56,069 nucleotides of DNA, taken from the NCBI RefSeq assembly GCF_014066305.1, contig NW_023501088.1:332501-388569 (forward strand), in the 5' to 3' direction. The notes beneath the pieces were generated by a model, which ran no database searches, was not told where the DNA came from, and saw only the letters and a list, made by a program, of their open reading frames with translations. This document shows, piece after piece, positions 23,418-33,906 of this stretch. The position numbers and the translations under genes are program-made. The stretch is from Letharia columbiana (taxonomy: Eukaryota; Ascomycota; Lecanoromycetes; Lecanorales; Parmeliaceae). The stretch's first letter is position 1, and each line of letters starts with the position of its first letter.

Positions 23418-24976
23418 ATGCTACCAAGAACACGTCATCCAACACTGCACCCAAGACCCTTCTACGCACCTCGAAGGCAACCAAAATCATCGGCACGATG
23501 GTTTGTTATCCCGGGAAGGTATGTATGAACTGCCAGGAGTGTTTCGGGTGCCATGCAATGAAAGGACCCACCGTTGTTGGCAATTGCCGCCCAAAGGTTC
23601 GGAGGAATTGTCCAAGAGAACGAATCGTCCGGTGAGAAGCCATCTTCCCTGAGAACTTTACCAAGCTTACGGTTAGGCAGAGAAGCTGAAGAGCGAGCGC
23701 GGAGGTCAAGTGGAGCACAGTACACCACCCAAGTACCTTTGATACAATCGGTTCCGAAGACTGGGCCTCAAGGAAGTATACCGCCCATTCCAGCGAGTAC
23801 AAGTATGAACGTGAACACGTTCTCGAGACCGCCTGTACAGCCCCTTATCAGGTCTGAACAGGGCAAGACTGTCTCTTGGAGCACTAAAGCACCTTTCACC
23901 ATGTCCATAGATAGTGGTGGAAAACAGATTCGGTTCTCTCACTGTCCAGTGCTCACTTTCCCATCAATGCAATACGCGTACGACTACTTCCACGTCCAAG
24001 AAAAGCTACACAACCAGTGTGCAATCCAAAACGGTCGGCCACAGCGGCTTCAAGCTGCCCAGAGACCCCTTCGAGCTGAGCAGCAAGGCTATCTAGCTGA
24101 GCACCTAGGGCTTCGAATTGGGCAGCTGGCGAATTTCGCCGCGCAGCAAGCTTGTCTTGCTGAGTCGCTCTGCCCATTCGAGCCAGTTTGGCAGTTCGAT
24201 ACTCCGCTCAAGCCAATTGACGCGCAGGACGTCCTCAACCTTCCAACGCCCCCAAGCCATAGTGTGTTTGACTCTCAGCATCAGCTCGCAACTGAGCCTT
24301 TTGCCCAAAGTCCGTGGAAAGAGCCCGTTCCGGTCCACTCCTCGTCCGGGTCACCGCCGCCAGAGTCTCCACCGCAAACCCTTTTCGCAGAATCGACGCC
24401 GCATGCTCGAGAGATCCAGGCCCGGCCTCGGCTCAGACTACCAGTTAAAGGATTGCAGTCTTGGCCTTTTCGATCACAAGTGACCAACGACAATCCCTTC
24501 CTGCAGTCGTCATCAATACAACCTGCGGACCAAGCAATGACGCTTCCTGGTTCATATCACCAACCATCGACCTGCATAGGTACCGTCCTCCCACGAACCC
24601 TTACCAACGAGGTCGATATCTCTGACCAACCACCAACTTTTCACGGATTGTATCACTCACCTTTCTCCTACGCAGACACCGTCCTCCCACAGACTCTAAA
24701 CAGGAAGGACAGAAGAGTTCTTGGCGTTTCTTCATCTGCTGGCGTCGATGAGTAGGTTTCTCTCAACTTCTAGGACCCGGACTAGTCACATTCTCGTACG
24801 GCTGACAAGAGCCCTATCGTTCTAGGATTCGAGCTGGTTTCTGGCTGCGCGACTTCCAGTACAATGCCGATCGTTACCGCGCCGCCAGCCTTGAGGAGAG
24901 GGCTGTTGCTGCGCTCAAGTTGACACGAGCGCAGGAAGCTGTAGATAGGCTGTGCGGGTGTTCTGGAGAATACTAA
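23418..24976 (+). CDS. Hypothetical protein, three exons
   Basis: I do not recognise the family. Model: exons 23418-23518, 23597-24751 and 24826-24976, 468 aa. Intron 1 (78 nt, GTATGT/AAAG) links MLPRTRHPTL... to the main frame at a phase-2 junction, while without it the main frame has no ATG before residue 79. Intron 2 (74 nt, GTAGGT, CTGAC, TAG) bypasses an in-frame TAG and adds a helical tail, IRAGFWLRDFQYNADRYRAA onward, that looks clearly coding. The middle is Pro/Ser-rich and disordered, with an amphipathic Gln/Leu/Ala helix at about residues 160-210. Short repeats (CIGTVLPRTL / YADTVLPQTL) occur near residues 380-410. The first exon is the least certain part. Confidence 0.6.
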
Positions 24977-26064
24977 AAGCAATCATCTTGTTGTGTTTGG
25001 TTAGGACCATGGTCCATGACCAGAAGATGCTAGCAGGAGAGGGACGCCTCTGATGGAGAGGAGGCATAGACCTTGCGTGTGTGCCGATCCTCTTTGTAGC
25101 ATGTTTTGCATGTTGCAGAGGGTTGTGCCTGAACGATACGTCTTGTGGAAGGGTCTTCTACACTCAAGAACTGAGTGTGGTTGCCCTTCCCCATGCCAGG
25201 AAGAAGAAGCTCTTAAGGTTCACACAGCGTTAGTGCGCATATATCTCACGGTCAGCGAGAGAGGCATTTAGCTATGAGAGCACATGTCAGCCTCCTTCCC
25301 CTCTCCTCGGAGAATTTGATTTGCTTCTGGAGCTTACGTGGCATCGTACAGGGGTTACATGGCGTCCCATACATTTCACAAATCTTCGACTAGAAAATGG
25401 CATAGCATAATCACATCACCCGGCCCCAGCATCATGATCGTGCAAGCTCGTTCCATTCGTGCTCATGAATTAAATACAATTCTCTCCCCAGGATCCACCT
25501 GACCGCACGTTCGCTTCATCCCTTTGCACGTAGTGAAGGATAGCAGGCAGGCGGCCACTGAGTACCGAAAATTGACAAAAAGGAAAGAGGCCATGTCATC
25601 CATCCATTTCATCCATCGTCAAGCGCAAGAGCTGAAATAAAGGAAAACGTGCATGTTCGTGTAGGAGATCCATTCCATTCCGTCCTTCCATCCATCCATG
25701 CATCCGCCCGCCACACACCATCCATCAAAAACCATGCTCGGCAGCCCATTCGTCCTTTGCCCAGAGCGAGCACAGGCTTCCTGCAGCCAGGCGTGCAGGC
25801 GGCCAGAAGGCGCAGCGTAGTGAATGATAAGGGCAGGAAAGAAAGGGTCGGCGTGGTCGGAGATCGCGCATGGTGAAGTCAGTGGGTGGTTGATTGATTG
25901 ATTGATTGCCATCAGGAGCCGATGTGGGGGATGTGGGGGATGTGTTTGTGTGTTTGTGTGTTTGTGTGTGAGGCTGGAATTCCATAATGGTAAGGATGTA
26001 TTGGATAGTATCGTATTAGGATAGCATGGAACGGGAGGGGAGGACGGCGAGGAGGCGGCGCCGT
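24977..26064. other. Long intergenic with simple repeats
   Basis: No convincing gene is seen; a 72-codon frame at 25053-25271 is Cys-rich but has no supporting context. Simple repeats include TCCA-type units at 25680-25700, ATTG units at 25890-25910, and GTGGGGGAT followed by GTTTGTGT units at 25925-25970. The right part probably forms the 3' flank of the CaaX peptide gene. Confidence 0.6.
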
Positions 26065-26337
26065 CTACATGACGGTGCAGAAACTGCCCGCGGATCCTGG
26101 GGATGCGACGGTCGTTAGCTGGGGGGGTTTCTTTTTGGGTAGGAAGGGGGGGGGAGTGAGGTAAGTGAGTGAGTGAGGGAGTGAGTGGGTGGAAAAGAGG
26201 TCAGGTCAGAGGGGGATTGATGACATACCGCGCTGGTCCTGCGGATTGTGGGGCATCTCCGTCTCGGCGGCGGGGGTGCCGGCTCCGGTGAGGGGAGACA
26301 TGATGGCGGTGGCGGTTGCGGTGGTGGAGGGGGGCAT
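26065..26337 (-). CDS. Candidate a-factor-like CaaX lipopeptide pheromone precursor
   Basis: Minus-strand two-exon gene: exon 1 26337-26229, exon 2 26096-26065, 46 aa. The 132-nt intron has a GTATGT donor, a pyrimidine tract, a CTAAC branch site (AGCTAACGACC) and CCCCAG. The chance that a random frame would splice to this end is low. The peptide starts MPPSTTATATAIMSPLTGAG, is Thr/Ala/Pro-rich and ends GSFCTVM-stop, a perfect CaaX box predicted to be farnesylated and carboxymethylated. Ascomycete a-type pheromone precursors are 20-50 residues long, often begin MPS/MSP and end C-V-x-M. The mature peptide would be the short segment before the Cys. A second in-frame ATG (26301) would give 34 aa. 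It could be another small prenylated protein; pheromone identity is inference. Confidence 0.65.
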
Positions 26338-27507
26338 GGTTGGTTGGTTGGTTGGTTGGAGTGAGTTGAGTGAGGTGGAGGATTGGTTGGTTGGTTGGAG
26401 TGAGTTGAGTGAGGTTGACGAGTGGGGTTGACGAGTGAGGGGGTGGCTGGGGGATGTTAGTGGATTGTTGGTGGTGGGTTTGATGATGGTGGTGATGAGG
26501 GTGGTGATGAGATGGTGAGGTGGAGGGTGGATCTTACTGTCTTTTGGTGTGTGAGAGTGTGAGAGTGTGAGAGAGAGTGTGTGAGAGAGAGAGAGAGATG
26601 GCTTGAGTGGAGTTTGAGAAGAGTGTATGTGCTTGATGTGAGTTGTAGGTGGAGGTGTGTGATGTGTGAGTGGTCAATTGAAAAATAGGAATGCGAACTT
26701 ACTGTCTGTGCGTGGTAGCTGGAAGAGGTTCGAGAGTGTTGCGCGCTTGGTGGGGGTTTGTATGTGGAGTTTGCGTGACTTGTGAGGAGGTGCTTGTTCG
26801 AAGAAGAGAAAACGGATCAGGTAGAAGAGAGGTCGACGAAGGATACTTGTAGGTGTGGGAGAGTGATACCGAGCATATATCGAGGATCACAGAGCCGAGG
26901 CGATCAATGGTGCTAATTCGAGTCAATGGACTACACCTCGGGCTTTGTGATTGTGAACATGAGCTTTGTGACTCCTTAATATTGTTGCTTCATCTTGCTT
27001 AGTATTGTCGTCGATACTTTCAAAGGAGTCGATTCTGCGCGGTGAATGGTTTCCCTGGACTCGAGCACAATAGACGGTCGGGATGATAAAGCGTGGATAA
27101 TGGCAGTTTGTTAGTTGCACATGGTTTGTTCGAGATGTCAAGAGAAGGGAACGAGGCAGGTGGGGGAATGTGCATTGTGGGGACATGTGTTGATACTTGA
27201 AGATGGGAGGCGTCTGTCCATTCTCCAATGTTTCGATTCGGCCCCCTGTTGCTGATGCTAGATATTGGTTCAGTGCCCAAGCATGAGGTACATGGCCCAC
27301 GCTCATACGTCTTCTTGAGTCCTTCGTCGCCTCACGTAAAGTAAGTACTTGTTGTGTTGCTTTCGTCCCTGAACGGGCCTTGCCATGTGTGCAATGGAAG
27401 AAGAGTGAAAGGTCTATCTGTCTAATCACTTACTTGTCGACGCGAACTGGTATCCCAGATCATCTTACTGGGCTTATCCTAGAAGTAGGTAAAGTCGCTC
27501 ACAGTAT
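26338..27507. other. Low-complexity G/T-rich upstream region
   Basis: This lies upstream of the CaaX peptide gene and probably contains its promoter and leader. Features: a duplicated ~50-bp segment at 26338-26430 made of TTGG units plus agtgagttgagtgaggt, and GTGAGA/GA microsatellite at 26555-26600. Strand skew to G and T is strong up to about 26760. Open frames on the minus strand at 26699-27429 lack an ATG or coding character. No gene is called. Confidence 0.6.
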
Positions 27508-27915
27508 CTAGCAGCCGATGCATAATCTCTGGCGATCTGAAAAAGGGGAGAAAGGAGGGGGAGACGGCGGGATATCGATGGGGCACCGATGTGAACATTG
27601 GCATCCACCCAACAGCAGCAAAATTGAAACCCCCCACGAGGCTCTGCGCATCTTGAACAAGACTCTCCTGTCTACCAATATCCCTTTGGATGGCAGAGAC
27701 CCGTATGCCGGTCTCAAGCTGAGGCGCACTTCCCATGTTACCTTCCCACACGGCTGGAACTCGAATGCAGCAACATACGAATCCCGGATACAACGCTCAA
27801 AAGCACCGCAACAATCATGACACAGATACGATACAATGCGGTATGGGACGGTCATGTTTTCAAGTGCAATAGTGTCGCATCCGTCGCTAGTGTGAATGCA
27901 TTCCAAGCGCGACAT
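27508..27915 (-). CDS. Possible small Cys-rich protein, uncertain
   Basis: An ATG-started frame of 135 codons reads MSRLECIHTSDGCDTIALEN and has eight Cys in its first half (CHDCC, CIRDSY, QPCGK). The second half is less protein-like. In the overlapping frame (27479-27793) the matching DNA reads APQLETGIRVSAIQRDIGRQ, which looks more natural. A frame change near 27740 is thus possible, through an error, a lesion or an atypically short 23-nt intron. No family is recognised and the whole call may be wrong. Confidence 0.25.
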   Translation of the reverse strand: MSRLECIHTSDGCDTIALENMTVPYRIVSYLCHDCCGAFERCIRDSYVAAFEFQPCGKVTWEVRLSLRPAYGSLPSKGILVDRRVLFKMRRASWGVSILLLLGGCQCSHRCPIDIPPSPPPFSPFSDRQRLCIGC

Positions 27916-28223
27916 TGTTCATGCTTACTATTGTTCTCAACGCAAGCGAGGTCGTAGCGATCATTTAAGCGGTGATTCTTATGTTCACTCTATCCTCAAC
28001 GCTTTCGCGATGTCATGGTCCACGCAGTCTATGCCACAGCCCAGCTGTTCATCTTCTATTGCAATTCTTGGCGAGTACTGTGGGGTAGACTTCTTGTGTA
28101 GCCCATGAAGACACCTCTTTTCGCACAGGACAACTTCTCACTCATGCCATTGGCCAGCTAAAGGGCAACTGCAGCAAGATCGAGCAATTCAGGGGTGTCC
28201 CCTAACCAAGGTCCGGTCATCTT
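27916..28223. other. Intergenic, no gene seen
   Basis: 3' flank of the phospholipase D gene. Nothing notable is visible. Confidence 0.6.
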
Positions 28224-31200
28224 CTAGGTGTACACCTCCTCAGTGAAAGCATTCAGCGAGATTCCCTCTTTCGCGATGTCCTCCTTGATCAAGAACAGCA
28301 ACGGCATTTCGACCAGCGTACCCTTGATGGTACTCAACAAGTCCTTGACTTCCCTCGTACCTCTTTCCCCAGGCGAAAAGTTCGACTCAACAACATGGCC
28401 CCACTTGTACTTCGCGGGCTTCTTCAAGTCTTTGCCTACAGCATTTTCGTCTGAGTCCTTGAAGAAGACTTCGTAGAACGCGTTGTAATCGCTCCACGTC
28501 AATACACCGTCGTGCGGGACAGGGTGAAAGATTCTGCCGAATGCATCGCTATTGGTCTGGGCACGACTATTCCATAGGTTTAAGAAGCTGTCTGACAATG
28601 GGTCCACCACCGCCTGATCCTCGCGCGAACCGTAGTCGTAAATGTTGGGAACGCCAATCGGCTCGAAATTCTGATTCGGCTTCTCCATGTTCTGCGGCGC
28701 AAGTAGACCCAAGTGCTTCCTGAATAATTGTCGTCGAAGCGTGGCCGCGAATTTTGCTGCTCGGTGGGGCTTGCCATCCATATAAGAGTCAACGGAAATA
28801 GGGTCTTCGATGATGCATGCAATCTCAGAGTCATGATCCCCAAGTTGTGAGCGATCGTTGAGGTTGGCAGAGCCGCAAATGACAATGCGATCGTCGGCAA
28901 TGAGTACCTATTAAAATCAGCACCTGATCGTTGATTCATTGACCTAGCTCACCTTCGAATGGATATACAGCTCCTCGCTGACAAAGGCTTGAATTTCTGG
29001 AATATTCCCGTTCTCCCAAGGCACATCACGGATGTCTCTACCGCCAAGCATGTAGCATTCAGAAACTGAATCCCAGTCTCCGGTGTAGAGTCCTTGCTGC
29101 TTGTTCATATTCGTCGTTGCTTGTTGATATTGCTGATACTTTTGACGACCTGCGTACTGCGCGCTTCGATCTCCGGCAGGCAATTCTACAGCGGCATCAT
29201 GCTCGTACCGGGCATCTTCGTAATTCACGCCACTCTTGTTCTCAGCATTCTTCATTGGTTCGCCAACATTAAGGCGGTCGTAGTTCCTTAAATTGTAGAA
29301 ACGAATGTATTCGGTAGGGTCGTATCCTTCCTTGGCAACCATCTCCATGATACTGTGTCCACCACGATTAATGGCATTGTATTGAAACTCCATGATGGCC
29401 CGAGTTCCGAGACTGGCGTCGTCTTTGAGATCTCCGGCAAAGCCTGGGACGGAAGGGATAATCACAATAATCTTGTACTTCTCGCCAGCCCTTGCTGCAC
29501 GTAGAATTCGCTCCACAATCGCTGCGCCGATCTTATTCTTTACGGGCTTCTGAGCGTCGGTGCATGCTGTGATGAAAAATTGATTCTCAATGTATATGAA
29601 ATAGCGACTGTTCTCGATAATGCTGATATAGGCGTTTGCGACTGAATGTTCGGTGGATATGCCATGACTCCATTTGGTACAGCTTCTGACGATCTGGCAG
29701 GATATGCCTGCGTCTTGGGTGTGACCATGTAGCTTGCTATAGTGCTCGTTGCCGCTCATGTATTGCCGGCCGGCTTCAAACCTTCCCATCATGTTTTCTT
29801 GTAAAGTTTCCGCCTTTTCTTCGAAACGCTCGCGATGCTGGTGATGACCGCCTGGTGTTGCCATATATTCGCCCATTCCACGGGCCGCGTCTTCTTCGTC
29901 AGAGCTCTGACCACCGATATCACGGCTGGAGACAGGAGGTGGTGGGAAGTACGGAACCTGCTCTTGAGCTACTCCAGTGGGGTTGGCTGATTGCCCACCA
30001 TATTGCCCGTACGCTTGCGGAGGACGCCCTTGGGATGGAGGAGGGTAGCCTCCATTACCCTGAGATGAGCCTACGTTCTGGTACCCAACCGACTGTGGTT
30101 GGTAAGGCAGGTATGGCTGAGAGGCTGGTGGAAGTGCCTGAGAAGCTTGATGAGGCACTGTCCCCGCCGCATTCTGGGTAAAAGTGAGCCTTGAATATCT
30201 CGTATCTTTCCGGACGTCGTATTTCTCGTTATAAATGAAGTTCCACCGTTCTACGAAATGGGCTCGAAGGTCTTCCACAACAGGGCCACTCAGACTGATT
30301 GAGATGTCTGACCAGCCCATTCTTGAGCTGTCTCTGCGGTCTAGCTTGTTGTCTTGGTAATGCGAGACATCTTGGAAGTCCATGATCCTATCGAGCGTCA
30401 ACTACGACTTACTCGAGCAAAACTTGTTCACCAAGGCTAATGCTCACCTAGCGTTGTTGTAGTCCTGCCCCGGGAACACAATTTCATCAAGATTGGAAGG
30501 GTGACAATCAGCGATCGGGTGCTGATTCGTGTCCCATCTTCCATAGCATAGATCCAGCCCGCCCATGAAAGCAATCTTGCCGTCGATGAGACACAGCTTC
30601 TCGTGATGTGCCCAATAAAGGACGACATCTTCGTTCATACCATAGATGGCCTTCAAGGCATCTTCAGGTAGCTGAGAAGCAGTCTTGGCGCTTAGAGATA
30701 GGTGCTGCAAAGAGGAGAAGAAAGAAGACTGGAGAGTCTGGGCATCGGGGAGATGATCAGGATGTCGGAAGACCGCTATGTTGGGATGAAGGTCCTCCAG
30801 TGCATGCTTGGTGTGATACGAGCAGACTGTCGAAGGAGGGGCCATCAGCGGATTCTCCCTCTCCACGTGTTCGAGGGACAGAAAGGTAGCGGCAAGACCC
30901 ATGCCACTGAGCGCTCGAGTTATAGGATCGGTGTTTCTTGGTAGAAGGGAGTGCAAATAGTCTGGCAAGGTTGGAGAAAGGTACTTACGCGTTAGAGCCT
31001 GCGTCACCTCCTTGTAAACAATAACGTTGACCTTGACACCACGTTGAGCGGCTGCTTGTAACATGCGGTCAAGGCGATACTGCTCATTTTTGGAAGGAGG
31101 TCTCCGCAGGTAGAGCTCTGGTGACAGCCACCCTTATTGATCGGTTAGTCGGAGAAACTGCTTGGTAGCAAAGAGATTTCTCACAGTCCAGGATCCATAT

Positions 31201-31680
31201 GGACTCTGTCGCTTGCTCCAGAGCTCTAGACACGGCCCACATGTAACCACAACCATCGACATACCACTTTGCGTCGTTGCCAGTTCTTTGAGCTGCAAAG
31301 CTGCCGTAACGATGTTGGCTAGTGTTGTGCATCCCATTGTCGCACTGAGCGCCTGCATGAGTATGGCTATGCTTGGGACCTGTTCCACCGAGCTTCTGAT
31401 CGATTCCAGAGCCGATGTCTTGGACCGTTTTCTGAAGCTTGCCAAAAAGGAAAGACCCTAGACCGCCAGATGGGTTTGACTGGCTGCTGCCATCGTGCTG
31501 AGGCATATATTTGTCTCGTACTTTTCGATAAGTGTCTCCGATCAGGCCTCGCTCTCCCTCTGCTCCTTCATCGTACTCCCCTTCCTCCCGGAGTCTGCTG
31601 CCTGAAGATCCAGGATAGTCTCCGTAGGCCAAAGGATCATCTTCCCTACCGCCAGGATGCTGGCCAGCTCTAGGATCCAT
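28224..31680 (-). CDS. Phospholipase D (two HKD motifs)
   Basis: Hydrolyses phosphatidylcholine-type lipids to phosphatidic acid. Five exons on the minus strand: 31680-31185, 31132-30989, 30826-30448, 30387-28953 and 28907-28224, giving 1045 aa. Introns are 52, 162, 60 and 45 nt with GTGAGA, GTAAGT, GTGAGC and GTGAGC donors; each junction restores conserved PLD sequence, e.g. ILD-WWLSPELYLRRPPSKNE and IHSK-VLIADDR. Catalytic motif 1 is HHEKLCLIDG followed by GGLDLCYGRWD; motif 2 is HSKVLIADDRIVICGSANLN. A Pro/Gln/Gly-rich insert of about 150 residues separates them. There is no PX or PH domain, so this is the shorter fungal PLD form, not full-length Spo14. The 162-nt intron is stop-free and in frame. 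It is divergent from cyanase. Confidence 0.93.
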
Positions 31681-32167
31681 TATTGCTAATCAGACAAAAA
31701 CACAATGATAAGGATACTACTAGGGATTGCAATTCGGTCCGAAGACCTGAGGTGGTGAGATGTTTCAAGCTCGATATCCCTTGTGCCAGACGTGGGAATA
31801 AAGACGTGCTTCTCGCTGACTGCAGACGCAGCTGGGCACATCAGGGACCAATTAGCATCCAGCTGACTTCAATCCAACAGGGCAGGCGCGAGCCGCAACA
31901 CTGACAGCGACAGTCTATCAGCATGTTTCAACAATGATACCCCTTGTACTATCATTCTGCAACTTGCCAAGAGATCTCTGAGAGTAAGTTGTTAAAGAGT
32001 TGACAGCGGAGATGCGGAACTGGCGGCGGTCTTCGAAGGGGGCTAGAGTACTGAGCCAAGCATGACGATCTCCTCCACCCTCCGAGGGGCTCCATCTACC
32101 CGATGATTCACGGACCTTACGTTGAAACCACATCCTGCATCATCTTCTGCTCTTATATCACGCCTCA
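31681..32167. promoter_or_regulatory. Divergent promoter region, PLD / cyanase
   Basis: The 487 bp between the PLD and cyanase starts must carry both promoters. No defined motif can be singled out by eye, and no other gene is visible. Confidence 0.45.
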
Positions 32168-32886
32168 ATGGCCTCTACACTCCTAAAAACCACACCAAGA
32201 GCACTGTCGAAATTGACGCCATTACATCAACAACGTCTCACATCTCTCGTATCTTTGAACATTGCTAGGATGACTACCAGCGGTACTCGAGTTGCTACAC
32301 TAGATGCGAGTGAAACGTCACCAGTTGACTAACAGACACTGACCAAGACACTGACCAATTGCTTACAGTCTTCCCTCCGTGACCGCCTCCCTGTCCAAGC
32401 CCCTACTCTTTTCGAAGCAAAAGCCGCCAAGAACCTCACCTTCGAAGACATAGCAAAGCAGCTTGGCCGCAATGAAGTAGCTGTTGCAGCCATCTTCTAC
32501 GGCCAAGCCCAAACAACATCCGAAGATGCTGAAAAGCTCGCCGACATCCTGGGCGTGGACAAGAGCAAGCTTGGGATGCAGTTGGCAGGCTACCCATTCC
32601 GTGGCCAAGTCATGGACATGCCGCCAAAGGAGCCGTTAATCTACCGCCTCTACGAAATTGTACAGAACTACGGATACGCATACAAAGCCATATTGAATGA
32701 AAAGTTTGGAGACGGGATAATGAGTGCTATTTCGTTCTCGACGAAGGTCGAGAAAGAGACAGACAAGGACGGGAACAACTGGGCTATCATCACCCTGAGA
32801 GGCAAATGGTACATCGTTTCTCTGGGAGCGGCATGTCTGGACAGATGACTGACTACAGCTTTAGGTTGCCTTTCTCCAGATTCTGA
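32168..32886 (+). CDS. cyn1: Cyanate hydratase (cyanase)
   Basis: Converts cyanate plus bicarbonate to ammonia and CO2; decameric enzyme. Model: exons 32168-32323, 32369-32808 and 32865-32886, 205 aa. Intron 2 (56 nt, GTACAT, CTGAC, TTTAG) is certain because it restores the family end GKW-LPFSRF. Intron 1 (45 nt) uses a weaker GTTGAC donor and is less sure. The core has an N-terminal helix-turn-helix-like domain ([20 protein letters not shown]) and the catalytic Arg and Glu in YRLYE. The catalytic Ser of IMSAISF lies 23 residues after the Glu, as in the E. coli enzyme. A second ATG at 32270 gives 171 aa, nearer the usual ~160. The first 34 residues from 32168 are rich in Arg/Lys/Leu/Thr without acid, like a mitochondrial presequence. 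Confidence 0.93.
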
Positions 32887-33372
32887 ATAGAGATATTCTA
32901 AAGCGTGATCCATCTATATAAATGAGTAGTAAAAGCCTCGACGTCTTTTTCCCTCCCTGTCGTGATTCGAAGCAACACAATCTCACCACTGTTACCTTAG
33001 CCATTTCCCTTCGTAGACATTGCTTCATTCTGATTGCAATGCTTTCACTATGCCTGTCCGGGTGGAAACGCCAAGACCAGGACACGAAGACACCATGAAT
33101 CGTCCTTCCCGTTTCGTTCACTTCCTCCACGCGTCTACCACGAGCAAATTCCACCACACAAAATGGCCTCCGTTTGGACGCCATCAAGCCATCAACTATC
33201 ATCTGTGGAAGCCAATGATATGCCTTCAATGAACCGGTTGATGAGTCTTCTTAATTGACTGTTTACAGTGTCAAAAGGTAGTGTCGAACCAGCCTAGCTC
33301 AACACAATCCATTGACTTTGCAAAGAGGACGCCATATGCAAAACCTGAGGCGCTCTTCGAAATTTGATGAAA
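32887..33372. other. Intergenic, no gene seen
   Basis: Spacer between cyanase and the next plus-strand gene. Short frames at 33020-33258 lack coding character. No repeat is seen. Confidence 0.6.
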
Positions 33373-33906
33373 ATGGGCCAAAAGCAATCCAAGCGCGTTT
33401 CCTCCACCTCCTCGGCTTCGCTCCTCACCACCTATATCAGCTCCCCCTCCAGCATCAGCTCTCCATCCAACCCAACCAGTCCCACCAGTCCAATTAGCCC
33501 AGACACCCTACTCAGCGAAATCTCTATTCCAGCAATACCACGCCAGCTCACACGCATCTCCGAGATCCTTGATCCTCGTGACATCCTTCGCGAACAGACT
33601 TATCTTGATTCACCATCACGCATCCGTTCTTCCTCTCAACCATTGACTTCGCCGAACGCACCGAAAGGCGGGATCGTGCATTCGCCATCTGGCAATGCAT
33701 TAGGGGCGGAGGAGTTCATTGCGCATCCGAGTCGGCCATTGGCGATGTGGGAGAGGCAGGAGAGGGTGTTGCAGGCGACGAGAGAGGGGATGGAGAGGTT
33801 TGAAGCGGAGAGTAGGGCGGGGATGAGGAGTAGAATGGGAACAGCCAAAGACGAGAAAGGAGGCGGAAGGGGAGGGAAGAGGCGATGGTGGTTTTGTGGA
33901 CTTTGA
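33373..33906 (+). CDS. Small Ser/Pro-rich protein with a predicted N-myristoylation signal
   Basis: Single exon of 177 aa when started at 33373, where the product begins MGQKQSKRVSSTSSA. Gly2, Ser6 and a following Lys-Arg fit the N-myristoyltransferase consensus MGxxxS/T plus basic residues. That is the reason for choosing this ATG over the one six bases upstream (33367), which would bury the glycine. A Ser/Pro/Thr-rich stretch (SSPSSISSPSNPTSPTSPIS) follows. Next come IPRQLTRISEILDPRDILRE, a helical RQERVLQATREGMERFEAES and a basic end KRRWWFCGL. I do not recognise a named family. Membrane anchoring by the lipid plus basic residues is inferred. Confidence 0.65.
   Translation: MGQKQSKRVSSTSSASLLTTYISSPSSISSPSNPTSPTSPISPDTLLSEISIPAIPRQLTRISEILDPRDILREQTYLDSPSRIRSSSQPLTSPNAPKGGIVHSPSGNALGAEEFIAHPSRPLAMWERQERVLQATREGMERFEAESRAGMRSRMGTAKDEKGGGRGGKRRWWFCGL

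Noticed and set aside
26699..27429. Minus-strand frames of 75 and 168 codons upstream of the CaaX gene
   Set aside because: The longer lacks an ATG start, both are low in coding character, and they overlap the likely promoter and leader.
30444..31064. Continuous PLD reading frame without the 162-nt intron
   Set aside because: It is open, but the inserted stretch breaks the conserved KEVTQALT-to-HTKHALE region and has strong splice signals; treated as an intron.
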